Positions 1 to 6,926 of a stretch of DNA of 13,150 nt are shown piece by piece. The stretch's first letter is position 1. Each line of letters opens with the position of its first letter. Origin of the DNA: Bryobacterales bacterium (GTDB lineage: Bacteria; Cyanobacteriota; Vampirovibrionia; Obscuribacterales; Obscuribacteraceae); NCBI GenBank assembly GCA_903970295.1, contig CAJCHQ010001037.1, positions 1 to 13,150 on the forward strand, in the 5' to 3' direction. The notes beneath the pieces are model-generated. The model was given only the letters and a program-made list of their open reading frames with translations. It was not told the DNA's origin and ran no database searches. Made by a program: the position numbers and the translations under genes.

Positions 1-491
1 ATGGGAATAGCCGACGTGGCCATTAAAACGTCCACTAATTCATTAGATGAAACGATGTCGTCTATGGTGAACAGTCTGGTTTCTAAACTGCACAGATCGG
101 TAGCACACAGACCAACTCTGGTTTTGCTCGTTTTCAGCAGCTGCAAATTTGATTCGCGGCGCAATAGATTTTCCAGTGGAGTCGTATCCAGCAAGCCCAG
201 CTTGTGACCCAACATCAGCCTGCCGACCATAGAGGCTGAAGGCAAATGGAAGACATCACTGGCTTTCAGCGTCGACCACAGCTGCTCCATTCGATCGATT
301 TGCCCCTGGGCAAGCATGCAAGCATTCAAGGCGCCGATACTAGTGCCAAATGCCATATCGAATTCGATCCCTTTTTCCTTGAGGGCTTTGGCTACGCCGA
401 CCTGGTAAGCTCCGCGTCCACCCCCTCCAGGAAGTACTAGCGCACGTTTTGGGCGTTCAGGGTTCTCCGACAATGGTTCCGGGTTGGTCAT
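1..491 (-). CDS. Patatin-like phospholipase (RssA-type), 5' part only
   Basis: The first 163 residues of a minus-strand gene whose 3' end lies beyond the left edge. Residues 21-32 hold the glycine-rich oxyanion-hole motif PGGGGRGAYQVG, and residues 49-53 the nucleophile elbow GTSIG with the probable catalytic Ser51, followed by ALNA. MATSAIP at 157-163 matches the conserved block before the second catalytic motif. The catalytic Asp (DG motif) should lie outside the window. By family the product is a cytoplasmic or membrane-associated acyl hydrolase acting on phospholipids or related esters. No signal peptide is seen. I chose ATG 491 because an in-frame stop lies only a few dozen bases upstream and no other ATG, GTG or TTG intervenes. 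The upstream sequence has no good Shine-Dalgarno site, so the exact start is less certain than the family. It lies downstream of sucCD on the same strand, separated by about 400 bp. Confidence 0.9.
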   Translation of the reverse strand, partial: MTNPEPLSENPERPKRALVLPGGGGRGAYQVGVAKALKEKGIEFDMAFGTSIGALNACMLAQGQIDRMEQLWSTLKASDVFHLPSASMVGRLMLGHKLGLLDTTPLENLLRRESNLQLLKTSKTRVGLCATDLCSLETRLFTIDDIVSSNELVDVLMATSAIP

Positions 492-711
492 TCGCAGGGA
501 TCTCGAAAGTAGTTTCGGTCAAAAGGACAATGCGCTCCATTGTTCAGTCTATCGTATATCTTTGATTTGCCTGGCTTTTTTCGCTCGCGAAAGTCCCGAA
601 ACTAGAAGCCGAATGGACATTAGCTTCGATCGCCCGTGGCCAAATTGAGTTCTGTCCAGAATAAGTTCTTGATATCGGATTTATCAGGACACTCGTTCGG
701 GCGAGGCAGAG
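492..711. other. Gene-free stretch between patatin gene and repeat array
   Basis: No credible gene is seen in these 220 bases. There is one short perfect inverted repeat, TTTCGC-TC-GCGAAA at 579-592, without a T-run on the correct side for an intrinsic terminator in either direction, plus smaller dyads at about 503-515 and 691-705. The promoter of the patatin gene should be here or further upstream, but no convincing -35/-10 pair is visible. A 27-codon open frame (540 to 457, minus) overlaps the patatin start and lacks a ribosome site. Confidence 0.5.
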
Positions 712-886
712 CTCAACCGGCGTTTGACTTTCATGTGGCCAAAACGTGCTGGAGCTCTAATCGCTCAACCGATAACGGTTAACTTTCACGCGCCAAAACG
801 TGGCTAGAGCGCTAATCACTCAACCGATAACGGTTGACTTCCACGCGCCAAAGCGTGGCTGGCAGCTCCAATCGCTCAACCGATAG
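712..886. repeat. Tandem array of ~55-bp hairpin-forming units (3 copies plus a partial)
   Basis: Three units start at 712, 764 and 819 (52, 55 and 56 bp). Each opens with CTCAACCG; a partial fourth starts at 875 and is cut off near 886, about 10 bp from the sucD stop. Read on the minus strand, as the sucCD transcript would be, each unit holds two potential stem-loops. One is CCACGC-TTTGGC-GCGTGG, perfect in the 819-874 copy and decaying in the other two. The other is CAACCG-TTAT-CGGTTG at the unit junctions. There is no T-tract, so these are not classical terminators. They could act as 3' mRNA stabilisers, as REP-like elements, or as protein binding sites. Confidence 0.8.
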
Positions 887-896
887 TCAGAGAAAC

Positions 897-1778
897 TCAG
901 GCGCGAGCTGGTTGTTTGCGGGCTTCGGCCACCTGATGGGCCACTTCGGAAGGGGTGAGCGCGACACGAACGCCGGATTCTTTGAAAGCAGCAATCTTGG
1001 ATTCGGCTGTGCCTTTGCCACCAGATATGATGGCACCTGCGTGACCCATTCGTTTGCCGGGTGGGGCGGTTTGACCCGCGATGTAGCCAACCACAGGTTT
1101 CTTGATATTTTTCTTGATGTAAGCCGCGGCTTCTTCTTCCGCGGTGCCACCAATTTCACCGATCAACACAATCACTTCGGTGGCTGGATCCTTTTCGAAC
1201 AGATCGAGAACTTCTTTGTAATCCAGGCCCTTGATCGGGTCGCCACCAACGCCGACGCATGTCGACTGACCTTGTCCGGCATCGCTGAGGGCGAGGGCGA
1301 TTTCGTAAGTGAGAGTGCCACTCTTACTGACCATTCCGACTGGACCGGATTTGAAAATCTGGCCGGGCAGGATGCCAATCAGGCACTCGCCTGGGGTGAT
1401 GATGCCGGGGCAGTTGGGCCCGATCAGGCGAGCATTGCTATGTCTGATTTGGGCGACCAATTTGGCTGTATCTTGTGGCGGAATGCCTTCGGTAATCAGA
1501 ACGAGCAGGCTGATGCCGGCATCGACTGCTTCACTGGCTGCGTCCAGCGCCAAGTAAGGCGGCACGAAAATGCAAGAGACAGTTGCTCCAGTTTTTTCCA
1601 CAGCCTCTGCGACTGTGTCGAAGATCGGCTTGCCTTCAACCTGCGTACCACCTTTGCCCGGTGTAACGCCGCCGACGACTTTGGTGCCATAGGCAAGCAT
1701 CCGCTTCATATGCGAGGAACCCATCTTGCCGGTGGCGCCCTGAACTATTACTTTGGTGTCTTTGTTGACCAGAATCAC
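897..1778 (-). CDS. sucD: Succinyl-CoA synthetase (ADP-forming), alpha subunit
   Basis: A 293-residue protein, close to the usual ~290. SucD binds CoA and carries the phosphohistidine that relays phosphate between succinyl phosphate and ADP/GDP in the alpha-beta enzyme of the TCA cycle. An N-terminal CoA-binding Rossmann fold is indicated by [12 protein letters not shown] (12-23), PNCPGII at 121-127 is typical of the family, and GHAGAI at 245-250 carries the active-site His246. The start is GTG 1778, preceded by the very strong site AAAGGAG about 7 bases away. It follows sucC after 38 bp, so the two form an operon transcribed leftward. The tandem hairpin array begins about 10 bp after the stop. 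Confidence 0.97.
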   Translation of the reverse strand: MILVNKDTKVIVQGATGKMGSSHMKRMLAYGTKVVGGVTPGKGGTQVEGKPIFDTVAEAVEKTGATVSCIFVPPYLALDAASEAVDAGISLLVLITEGIPPQDTAKLVAQIRHSNARLIGPNCPGIITPGECLIGILPGQIFKSGPVGMVSKSGTLTYEIALALSDAGQGQSTCVGVGGDPIKGLDYKEVLDLFEKDPATEVIVLIGEIGGTAEEEAAAYIKKNIKKPVVGYIAGQTAPPGKRMGHAGAIISGGKGTAESKIAAFKESGVRVALTPSEVAHQVAEARKQPARA

Positions 1779-1816
1779 GTTAAATCTCCTTTGTCAAAAT
1801 TTCTTGGGAAGCGCTG

Positions 1817-2956
1817 TTACGCTTTGGCCCCGACAGGTTGTTTGTTTGTGTTTTTTGCCTTGGCAATCGCTTCCTTGACTGCTGGTTCTACATCCGGAAT
1901 CAGCTTCAGTCCGGACTTGGCTAACATCTGTTCGGCTTTGTCTTGATTGTTGCCGCGCAGGCGCACAACCAGTTGGCGCTCCGGATGCTTTTCAATGAAT
2001 TGGATCAAGGCTCCGGCAACCTCATCGCAGGCGGTGATGCCGCCAAGAATATTAACGAGGATGACATTTACTTTGGGGTTTTCGTGAACGATTTCCAGAG
2101 CCGCCAGTGTTTTTGCTTGGTCTGATCCGCCGCCGGCATCGAGGAAATTGCCAGGCTCGCCACCGAAGTGTTTGACCATGTCCATTGTTGCCATCGTCAA
2201 ACCGGCACCATTGCAAAGGATGCCGATATTGCCGGGCAGCTCGACCAGATTCAGCGAATGCATTTTGGCTCGCCTCTCCAATTCGGATAAATCCGACATG
2301 TGGCCAGCCAGCCAACCATCAAAATATTTTTGACGATCGAGTGCGTCGTCATTGACGATGATTTTTCCGTCCAGCGCGACTACGTCTTCGCCTTCCGTGA
2401 TAACCAGGGGATTGATTTCGGCCAGATCGAGATCTCTGGCCTCAAAACATTTGTATAACTTATTGGCGATATCTGCCACTTTGACGAGCAGGCTGCCCGT
2501 GAAGCCCAGCTTCTTAGCCAGTTCGCGACCAGCAAAAGCCTGCACTGGATAATGGATGGGCATGGTGATCACGTTATCCGAAGATTCGATCTCGATGCCG
2601 CCTTCAGCGCTACCGATGAAAATAGGGCAGCCCTGATCGCGATCCAGGGTCACTGCCAGATAGAGCTCCCGGGCGATTTTCATGCCGGGCTCAACCAGGA
2701 GGCTTTCAGTTTTGGAACCTTTGATCGTCAAATTGAGCAAATCTTTCGCGACTGTTTCAGCTTCTTTCAAATCTTTCGGAAATTTGATGCCACCTGCCTT
2801 GCCACGCCCGCCAGCCATCACCTGGCATTTGAGGGCGATCGGATAGCCCAGGTGAACTTTGCGTAACTCTTCAGCTTTGGTAATTCTGACTGAGGGCGGA
2901 ACAGGGATGCCAAACTCCGCGAAAATCCTTTTGGCTTCGTACTCGTATAAATTCAA
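1817..2956 (-). CDS. sucC: Succinyl-CoA synthetase, beta subunit
   Basis: A 379-residue protein (E. coli SucC has 388). The beta subunit supplies the nucleotide-binding ATP-grasp domain and the succinate site. Visible landmarks are the ATP-grasp loop QVMAGGRGKAGGI (45-57), metal ligands in AEINPL (Glu180, Asn182) and LDGK (Asp196), and the C-terminal ligase domain with GGEPGNFLDAGGG (265-277) and VNILGGI (301-307). I place the start at TTG 2956, giving fMet-NLYEYEAK, which aligns with the family start MNLHEYQAK. A nearly perfect GAGGAGG site lies 4-5 bases upstream. A longer in-frame ATG at 3016 would add 20 residues unlike the family and place this strong site inside the gene. Nucleotide preference (ATP or GTP) cannot be read with confidence. 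Confidence 0.96.
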   Translation of the reverse strand: MNLYEYEAKRIFAEFGIPVPPSVRITKAEELRKVHLGYPIALKCQVMAGGRGKAGGIKFPKDLKEAETVAKDLLNLTIKGSKTESLLVEPGMKIARELYLAVTLDRDQGCPIFIGSAEGGIEIESSDNVITMPIHYPVQAFAGRELAKKLGFTGSLLVKVADIANKLYKCFEARDLDLAEINPLVITEGEDVVALDGKIIVNDDALDRQKYFDGWLAGHMSDLSELERRAKMHSLNLVELPGNIGILCNGAGLTMATMDMVKHFGGEPGNFLDAGGGSDQAKTLAALEIVHENPKVNVILVNILGGITACDEVAGALIQFIEKHPERQLVVRLRGNNQDKAEQMLAKSGLKLIPDVEPAVKEAIAKAKNTNKQPVGAKA

Positions 2957-2999
2957 GGTTCCTCCTCGGCAGTGCTTATTCGTCAAGCTACAAATGTAG
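2945..2999 (-). promoter_or_regulatory. sucC ribosome site deciding a TTG start, with small upstream dyad
   Basis: On the minus strand GAGGAGG ends a few bases before TTG 2956 and decides the sucC start. About 30 bp further upstream lies a 12-bp inverted repeat, CTACA-AA-TGTAG (2988-2999, plus-strand reading), in the leader. It may be a small hairpin or an operator half; the function is unknown. No good minus-strand -35/-10 pair for sucC was found, though TATAAG-like sequences occur near 3066-3080. Confidence 0.5.
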
Positions 3000-3046
3000 T
3001 GCACCATCAGCCTCAACAGCTGGGAAATTTGGGAAGCTTTAATGCC

Positions 3047-3080
3047 TCGACGGTGGAGCGCTGCCCTTATACTCTATAAG
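3047..3080 (+). promoter_or_regulatory. Candidate pfkA promoter overlapping a symmetric AT dyad
   Basis: TCGACG (3047-3052, 4 of 6 to the -35 consensus), a 16-bp spacer, then TATACT (3069-3074, 5 of 6 to the -10 consensus). The -10 is embedded in the inverted repeat CTTATA-CTC-TATAAG (3066-3080), which offers a -10-like TATAAG on each strand. It could therefore serve as a shared divergent promoter or operator for sucCD and pfkA. This is inference from sequence only. Confidence 0.35.
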
Positions 3081-3100
3081 CTTGCGTCTGGGCTACTTGA

Positions 3101-3165
3101 CGTCCGCGTTCCGGACGGATGGGCAAGATGTGCTGGGAGAACTGCTTCACAGGCTGCTTGACAGC
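3101..3165 (+). other. pfkA leader: hairpin and 12-bp tandem direct repeat
   Basis: CGTCCG-CGTTC-CGGACG (3101-3117) is a perfect 6-bp stem with a 5-base loop. Further on, CTGCTTCACAGG (3142-3153) and CTGCTTGACAGC (3154-3165) are adjacent 12-bp repeats matching at 10 positions, ending just before the pfkA ribosome site AGGGG (3171-3175). They could be operator half-sites or RNA structure; no known motif was recognised. Confidence 0.45.
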
Positions 3166-3184
3166 TTTTCAGGGGTTGGTGGTT

Positions 3185-4213
3185 ATGCGAATCGGAGTCC
3201 TCACCGGGGGTGGCGACTGTCCGGGACTGAATGCAGTTCTGAGAGCAATTGTGCGCCGCAGCGTCAAAGATCACTATTCAGAGGTAATTGGCTTTCTCGA
3301 AGGCTGGCGAGGACCGCTTGATAATATGATGATGCCGTTGACAGTGCAATCGACAGGCGGCTTGATTCAGCGCGGCGGCACGATCTTGCGCACATCCAGG
3401 ACCAATCCCTTCAAAATCGATCGGGGTCCGGAGCGGATTATGGACTCGATGAACCGGAATAGTTTGGATGCATTGATTGCCATCGGCGGCAACGATACTT
3501 GCGGAGTTGCCGACCGCATGCATCGAGAGCACAATCTGAAAGTTGTTTGCGTACCGAAAACCATTGATAACGATTTGCGCGCCACTGATTTTTCATTCGG
3601 TTTTGACACGGCCGTTAATGTCGTTGTCGAAGCTTTGGATCGACTGCATACCACAGCCGAATCTCATAACCGCGTGCACGTCTGCGAAGTAATGGGGCGG
3701 CACGCTGGATGGATCGCCTGCTACGGCGGCATAGCCGGTGGAGCCGATTTTGTTTTGGTGCCAGAAAAGAACTACCCGGTCAGTGAAATTACGGCGGCGA
3801 TCAAGAAGCGGCACGGGCGTGGCAAGGATTTTTCCATAGTGGTAGTGGCTGAAGGCGCCAAACTAGACGATCAGGAATCTTTGAAGACTGACGAATTGGA
3901 TGCATTCGATCATGTCAAACTCGGTGGAGTCGGCGAACGTCTGGCCAAATTGATCGAGGCAGAAACTGGCTTCGAAACGAGGGCCATGGTCCTTGGTCAT
4001 ATTCAGCGGGGCGGCTCCCCGACGGCCTACGATCGAGTGTTGGCGACAAGATTTGGTGTCCATGCCGCTGATTTGGTTCTGCAAGGAAAATTTGGTCGAA
4101 TGGTATCGCTATCGGGTAATGTTGTTTCCGATGTACCAATTGAAAAAGCAGTCGAAGGTTTAAAAACTCTGGACATGGAATTGTATAAAGTGGCGGAAGT
4201 ATTTTTCGGGTAA
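3185..4213 (+). CDS. pfkA: 6-phosphofructokinase, group III type with pyrophosphate-type active-site residues
   Basis: A 342-residue PfkA-family enzyme that phosphorylates fructose 6-phosphate to the 1,6-bisphosphate. The start loop LTGGGDCPGLNAV (6-18), PKTIDNDL (124-131) with catalytic base Asp128, and MGRHAGW (170-176) are clear. The phosphate-donor loop is GGNDT (101-105). Asp104 replaces the glycine of ATP-dependent enzymes, and Lys125 sits before TIDND. Both are residues known to go with pyrophosphate use, so the donor may be PPi and the reaction reversible. ATG 3185 gives the family's usual N-terminus (MRIGVLTGG), with AGGGG about 9 bases upstream. In-frame TTG 3176 and GTG 3179 are possible alternatives, and a longer start at 3119 would add an unfamilial 22 residues. 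ribD follows after 3 bp, so the two are probably translationally coupled. Confidence 0.95.
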   Translation: MRIGVLTGGGDCPGLNAVLRAIVRRSVKDHYSEVIGFLEGWRGPLDNMMMPLTVQSTGGLIQRGGTILRTSRTNPFKIDRGPERIMDSMNRNSLDALIAIGGNDTCGVADRMHREHNLKVVCVPKTIDNDLRATDFSFGFDTAVNVVVEALDRLHTTAESHNRVHVCEVMGRHAGWIACYGGIAGGADFVLVPEKNYPVSEITAAIKKRHGRGKDFSIVVVAEGAKLDDQESLKTDELDAFDHVKLGGVGERLAKLIEAETGFETRAMVLGHIQRGGSPTAYDRVLATRFGVHAADLVLQGKFGRMVSLSGNVVSDVPIEKAVEGLKTLDMELYKVAEVFFG

Positions 4214-4216
4214 GCA

Positions 4217-5338
4217 ATGGAAACGAAACCAACTCGATGGGACGAAGACTTCATGAACATTTGCCTGGTTCTGGCCAGGCAGGGAGAAGGTCGCACTGCT
4301 CCTAATCCGATGGTCGGATCGATTGTGGTCAGCACAGACGGCATCATTGTCGGGCGCGGATTCCATCGGCAAGCCGGCGAGCCTCACGCAGAAGTTTTAG
4401 CGCTGGAAGAAGCCGGTGAATCGGCGCGTGACGGGACGTTGTATGTCAATCTCGAGCCCTGTAATCATCAAGGTCGTACACCGCCATGCGCGCCAAGAGT
4501 CGTTGCCAGCGGTGTCAAACGTGTAGTGATTGGTATGCAGGATCCGAACGAGAAAGTGGATGGCAGTGGCATTAAACTGCTGCGGGATGCGGGTCTGGAC
4601 GTGATCGTCGACATTATGCGCGACGAATGTTACTACTTGAATCGCGGGTTTGTCAGTCGAGTGACGAAGTCATTGCCGTGGGTGGTTTTGAAGCTTGCCA
4701 CCACCCTCGATGGCAGGATCGCCGATCGCAATGGCAAAAGTCGTTGGGTGACAGGCACTGAAGCTCGCCAATATGTTCATGATTTGCGCAATAAGATCGA
4801 TTGCGTCCTGGTCGGCCGTGGCACAGTGCAAGCCGATGATCCTAATTTGACCGTACGCGAAGTGTCGCGCAGTCGAGACCCGCTCAGAGCAGTTGTCGAC
4901 ACTAATTTGTCTATATCGCCGACGGCTCGAATCTGCAAGATGGGTTCATCCGGGCGCTCGTTGATTTTTTGCTCGGAGCAAGCAAAAACTGATGGTGGTA
5001 AGAAATTTCCGGATTCGGTTGAATTGGTTGCCACCGGTTCCTCCGATAACGGTGGTGGGTTGAATTTGCGCGCGGTGCTGACTGCGCTTGCCGAAAAAGG
5101 CATAAACACAGTGCTTTGTGAAGGCGGTGCGGCACTTTCGGCATCTTTGCTTGCCGAGAAATTAGTAGACGAAGTGCACTGGGTCGTGGCACCGAAAATT
5201 CTTGGCGATGTCGAAGCTAAACCAGGAGTGGCAAGTAAGCATTTTGTGGATCTGGAGCAAGCGCTCGAATTGTCGTCGGTCCGACAGACGCGGCTTGGAG
5301 ACGATATCTTGATCCAGGGGTTGCTGGTCAGTTCGTAA
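4217..5338 (+). CDS. ribD: Bifunctional riboflavin biosynthesis deaminase/reductase
   Basis: A 373-residue protein of normal RibD length, carrying out the second and third steps of riboflavin synthesis: deamination of the pyrimidine and NADPH-dependent reduction of the ribosyl group. The N-terminal deaminase (about 8-150) has TAPNPMVGSIV (27-37), the zinc ligand and proton shuttle in HAE (57-59), and zinc cysteines Cys82 and Cys91 in PCNHQGRTPPC. The C-terminal reductase (about 154-373) has KLATTLDGRIA (159-169), SRWVTG, the block DCVLVGRGTVQADDP (195-209) and CEGGAALSASLL. ATG follows the pfkA stop in the string TAAGCAATG. No FMN riboswitch can fit here, and none of the other riboflavin genes are nearby, so the rib pathway is scattered. 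The coupling to a glycolytic kinase has no obvious biochemical reason. Confidence 0.97.
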   Translation: METKPTRWDEDFMNICLVLARQGEGRTAPNPMVGSIVVSTDGIIVGRGFHRQAGEPHAEVLALEEAGESARDGTLYVNLEPCNHQGRTPPCAPRVVASGVKRVVIGMQDPNEKVDGSGIKLLRDAGLDVIVDIMRDECYYLNRGFVSRVTKSLPWVVLKLATTLDGRIADRNGKSRWVTGTEARQYVHDLRNKIDCVLVGRGTVQADDPNLTVREVSRSRDPLRAVVDTNLSISPTARICKMGSSGRSLIFCSEQAKTDGGKKFPDSVELVATGSSDNGGGLNLRAVLTALAEKGINTVLCEGGAALSASLLAEKLVDEVHWVVAPKILGDVEAKPGVASKHFVDLEQALELSSVRQTRLGDDILIQGLLVSS

Positions 5339-5349
5339 TCTTGGGCGGG

Positions 5350-5392
5350 AAAAAAAGAATGAGGGCCGCTTCCAAGACTTGAAGCAGCCCTC
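5350..5392 (-). terminator. Intrinsic terminator read on the minus strand
   Basis: A strong hairpin at 5361-5392 (GAGGGC and GCTTC arms pairing with GAAGC and GCCCTC, one mismatch, 8-base loop). On the minus strand it is followed by ATTC and then seven T (5356 to 5350). On the plus strand the hairpin has no T-tract, so it would terminate leftward transcription although no protein gene lies on that strand. It is the expected end of the small RNA proposed at 5350-5448. Confidence 0.7.
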
Positions 5393-5448
5393 GCAGGTTC
5401 ATCATGAACGATTCTTAGTAATGTTCCGCATAAACATGAGAATCGTTC
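5350..5448 (-). ncRNA. Putative ~100-nt small RNA between ribD and miaB
   Basis: All parts of an independent small-RNA gene lie in order on the minus strand. A promoter at 5453-5481 predicts a start at about 5445-5448. Exactly there begins a perfect 10-bp stem, GAACGATTCT pairing with AGAATCGTTC (5439-5448 with 5406-5415), enclosing a second 5-bp stem (ATGTT with AACAT) and a 7-base loop. A 13-base unpaired linker (5393-5405) follows, then a terminator hairpin with seven U. The linker and the loop are the likely contact surfaces. I see no match to SRP RNA, 6S RNA, tmRNA or RNase P. It overlaps the 5' leader region of miaB on the opposite strand, so it may be trans-acting, or antisense to the ribD 3' end or miaB leader. 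Confidence 0.5.
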
Positions 5449-5452
5449 TTCC

Positions 5453-5481
5453 AACATAGCAGCCGATCGCCTGGCTGTAAA
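5453..5481 (-). promoter_or_regulatory. Minus-strand sigma-70 type promoter for the small RNA
   Basis: Read on the minus strand: TTTACA (5481-5476, 5 of 6 to the -35 consensus), exactly 17 bp, then TATGTT (5458-5453, 4 of 6) with the extended -10 dinucleotide TG one base before it. This is among the best promoter matches in the window, and it points away from miaB, into the hairpin pair. Confidence 0.55.
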
Positions 5482-5569
5482 GATGGGTTGGCAAATGGGC
5501 GGGACAGCTCTGGATTTAATGTTAAAATGGCTAACTCGTCGATTGCCCCGTCTCCTCAATGGAGCTCAA

Positions 5570-6919
5570 ATGTCGTCCTCTTTAGTGGCTAGCAAAACCA
5601 AATCTGTTTACATCGAGACCTTCGGTTGCCAGATGAATAAATCTGATTCAGAGCACATGCTCGGTCTCCTCGATGAAATAGGGTATGCGCAAACCGCCGA
5701 GTTAAAGGCGGCGGATTTGATGATTCTCAATACTTGCGCCATCCGCGAAGGCGCGGAAGATAAGGTTTACAGCTATCTTGGCGCCTGGCGCAAAATCAAA
5801 GACAACCGTCCGGGCACGAAGATTGCAGTTGGCGGTTGTGTAGCTCAGGATGCAGGCGCCGATTTGATCAAACGCGCTCCTTACGTGGATATCGTTTTTG
5901 GTACGCACAATCTGCACCGCCTGCCCGATCTTGTTATGCAGGCAGTTACGAGCGGTAAATCAGTCGTTGAAGTCTTTCAAGAACTTCCCGAAGATCTGCC
6001 CGAGTTGCCGGTGATCAGGCAAAGTGAGATAAGCGCCTGGGTCTCAATCATCTATGGGTGCGACTACAATTGTACTTATTGCATCGTTCCTTACGTTCGC
6101 GGACGTGAAAAGAGTCGCGCGCGGGCGGTGATTGTGGACGAGATTCGTGAACTGGCTAGTGTCGGCTACAAAGAAGTGACTCTGCTTGGACAAAACGTGA
6201 CAGCTTATGGTCACGATCTCGACCCGCAATGCCATCTCGGCAATTTATTAGAAGAAGTCGGCAATGTCGAAGCAATTAAGCGTGTGCGTTTCATTACCGG
6301 ACATCCGCGAGACTTGAAGGTCGAGATCATAGACGCAGTCGCCCGGGTGCCGAATGCTTGCGAATATTTCCACATTCCGATCCAAGCCGGTGACAATCGC
6401 ACGCTCAGGCGGATGGCTCGGGGCTACAATGTCGATTTTTACAGGCGCGTGGTCGAGCAAATTCGTGAGCGCATTCCTGACGCGGCTATAACGACTGACT
6501 TGATTGTCGGCTTCCCCGGCGAAACACAAGAAGAGTTCATGAACACGATTTCGCTGGTTGAAGAGATTTGCTTTGACGCTTGTAACACTGCCGCTTATTC
6601 CCCACGGCCCCATACGCCGGCAGCAAATTGGGAAGAACAGGTGCCGGAGGAAGAGAAATACGAACGTTTGCGATTTCTCAATTCAGTCGTGAGTGAAGTC
6701 TCCCATCGCCGAAACAAGCGCTATCTCGATCGCACCGAAGAAATTCTCGTTGAAGGGCGTAGTGAAAAAAGCGATGGTCGCATGATGGGTCGCACCCGCA
6801 CGAATAAAATCGTCAATTTCGCTGGGCCCGAGAATTTAATTGGTGAGCTCGTCGATGTGCGCATTATCGCTGCCAATCCATGGGCACTGCGGGGCGAGCT
6901 GGCCGGCAAGGAAGACTGA
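5570..6919 (+). CDS. miaB: tRNA-2-methylthio-N6-dimethylallyladenosine synthase
   Basis: A 449-residue radical-SAM methylthiotransferase that converts i6A37 to ms2i6A37 in tRNAs reading UNN codons. The N-terminal UPF0004 domain carries the auxiliary iron-sulfur cysteines Cys20 (TFGCQMN), Cys56 (NTCAIRE) and Cys90 (GGCVAQ). The radical-SAM cluster is CDYNCTYC (Cys164, 168, 171), followed by PYVRGREKSR. A C-terminal TRAM domain (about 384-449) should bind tRNA. TFGCQMN, RE.AE.KV and FGTHNLHRLP mark MiaB rather than RimO or MtaB. ATG 5570 has GGAG about 5 bases upstream and matches the family N-terminus. An in-frame ATG at 5483 would add 29 unfamilial residues and run over the small-RNA promoter. 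The stop is 7 bp before the tsaC start. Confidence 0.96.
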   Translation: MSSSLVASKTKSVYIETFGCQMNKSDSEHMLGLLDEIGYAQTAELKAADLMILNTCAIREGAEDKVYSYLGAWRKIKDNRPGTKIAVGGCVAQDAGADLIKRAPYVDIVFGTHNLHRLPDLVMQAVTSGKSVVEVFQELPEDLPELPVIRQSEISAWVSIIYGCDYNCTYCIVPYVRGREKSRARAVIVDEIRELASVGYKEVTLLGQNVTAYGHDLDPQCHLGNLLEEVGNVEAIKRVRFITGHPRDLKVEIIDAVARVPNACEYFHIPIQAGDNRTLRRMARGYNVDFYRRVVEQIRERIPDAAITTDLIVGFPGETQEEFMNTISLVEEICFDACNTAAYSPRPHTPAANWEEQVPEEEKYERLRFLNSVVSEVSHRRNKRYLDRTEEILVEGRSEKSDGRMMGRTRTNKIVNFAGPENLIGELVDVRIIAANPWALRGELAGKED

Positions 6920-6926
6920 CATCGTC

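Noticed and set aside
457..540. 27-codon leader peptide overlapping the patatin start
   Set aside because: No ribosome site, no repeated codons typical of attenuators and no conservation data; chance open frames of this size are common.
834..1946. Long plus-strand open frame of 370 codons
   Set aside because: It lies wholly antisense to sucD and the end of sucC and has no family resemblance; it is a codon-bias shadow of those genes.
4201..4217. FMN riboswitch expected before ribD
   Set aside because: Only 3 bp separate pfkA and ribD, and none of the conserved RFN element sequence is visible in the region.
5350..5448. SRP (4.5S) RNA as the identity of the ~100-nt transcript
   Set aside because: The invariant GGAAGGAAGCAGCC-type motif and the matching opposite-strand bases are absent.
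5361..5448. Both ribD-miaB hairpins as a plus-strand terminator for pfkA-ribD
   Set aside because: Neither hairpin is followed by a T-run on the plus strand, while the minus strand has seven T after the GC-rich hairpin.
4777..5559. Minus-strand open frame of 260 codons
   Set aside because: It is antisense to ribD, lacks a ribosome site and has no recognisable protein features. Its 5' part overlaps the small-RNA unit by chance.
6840..6926. Upstream ATG starts (6840, 6855) for tsaC
   Set aside because: They would add 24-29 residues unlike the family, encoded inside miaB; the TTG at 6927 gives the family N-terminus, though its ribosome site is distant.
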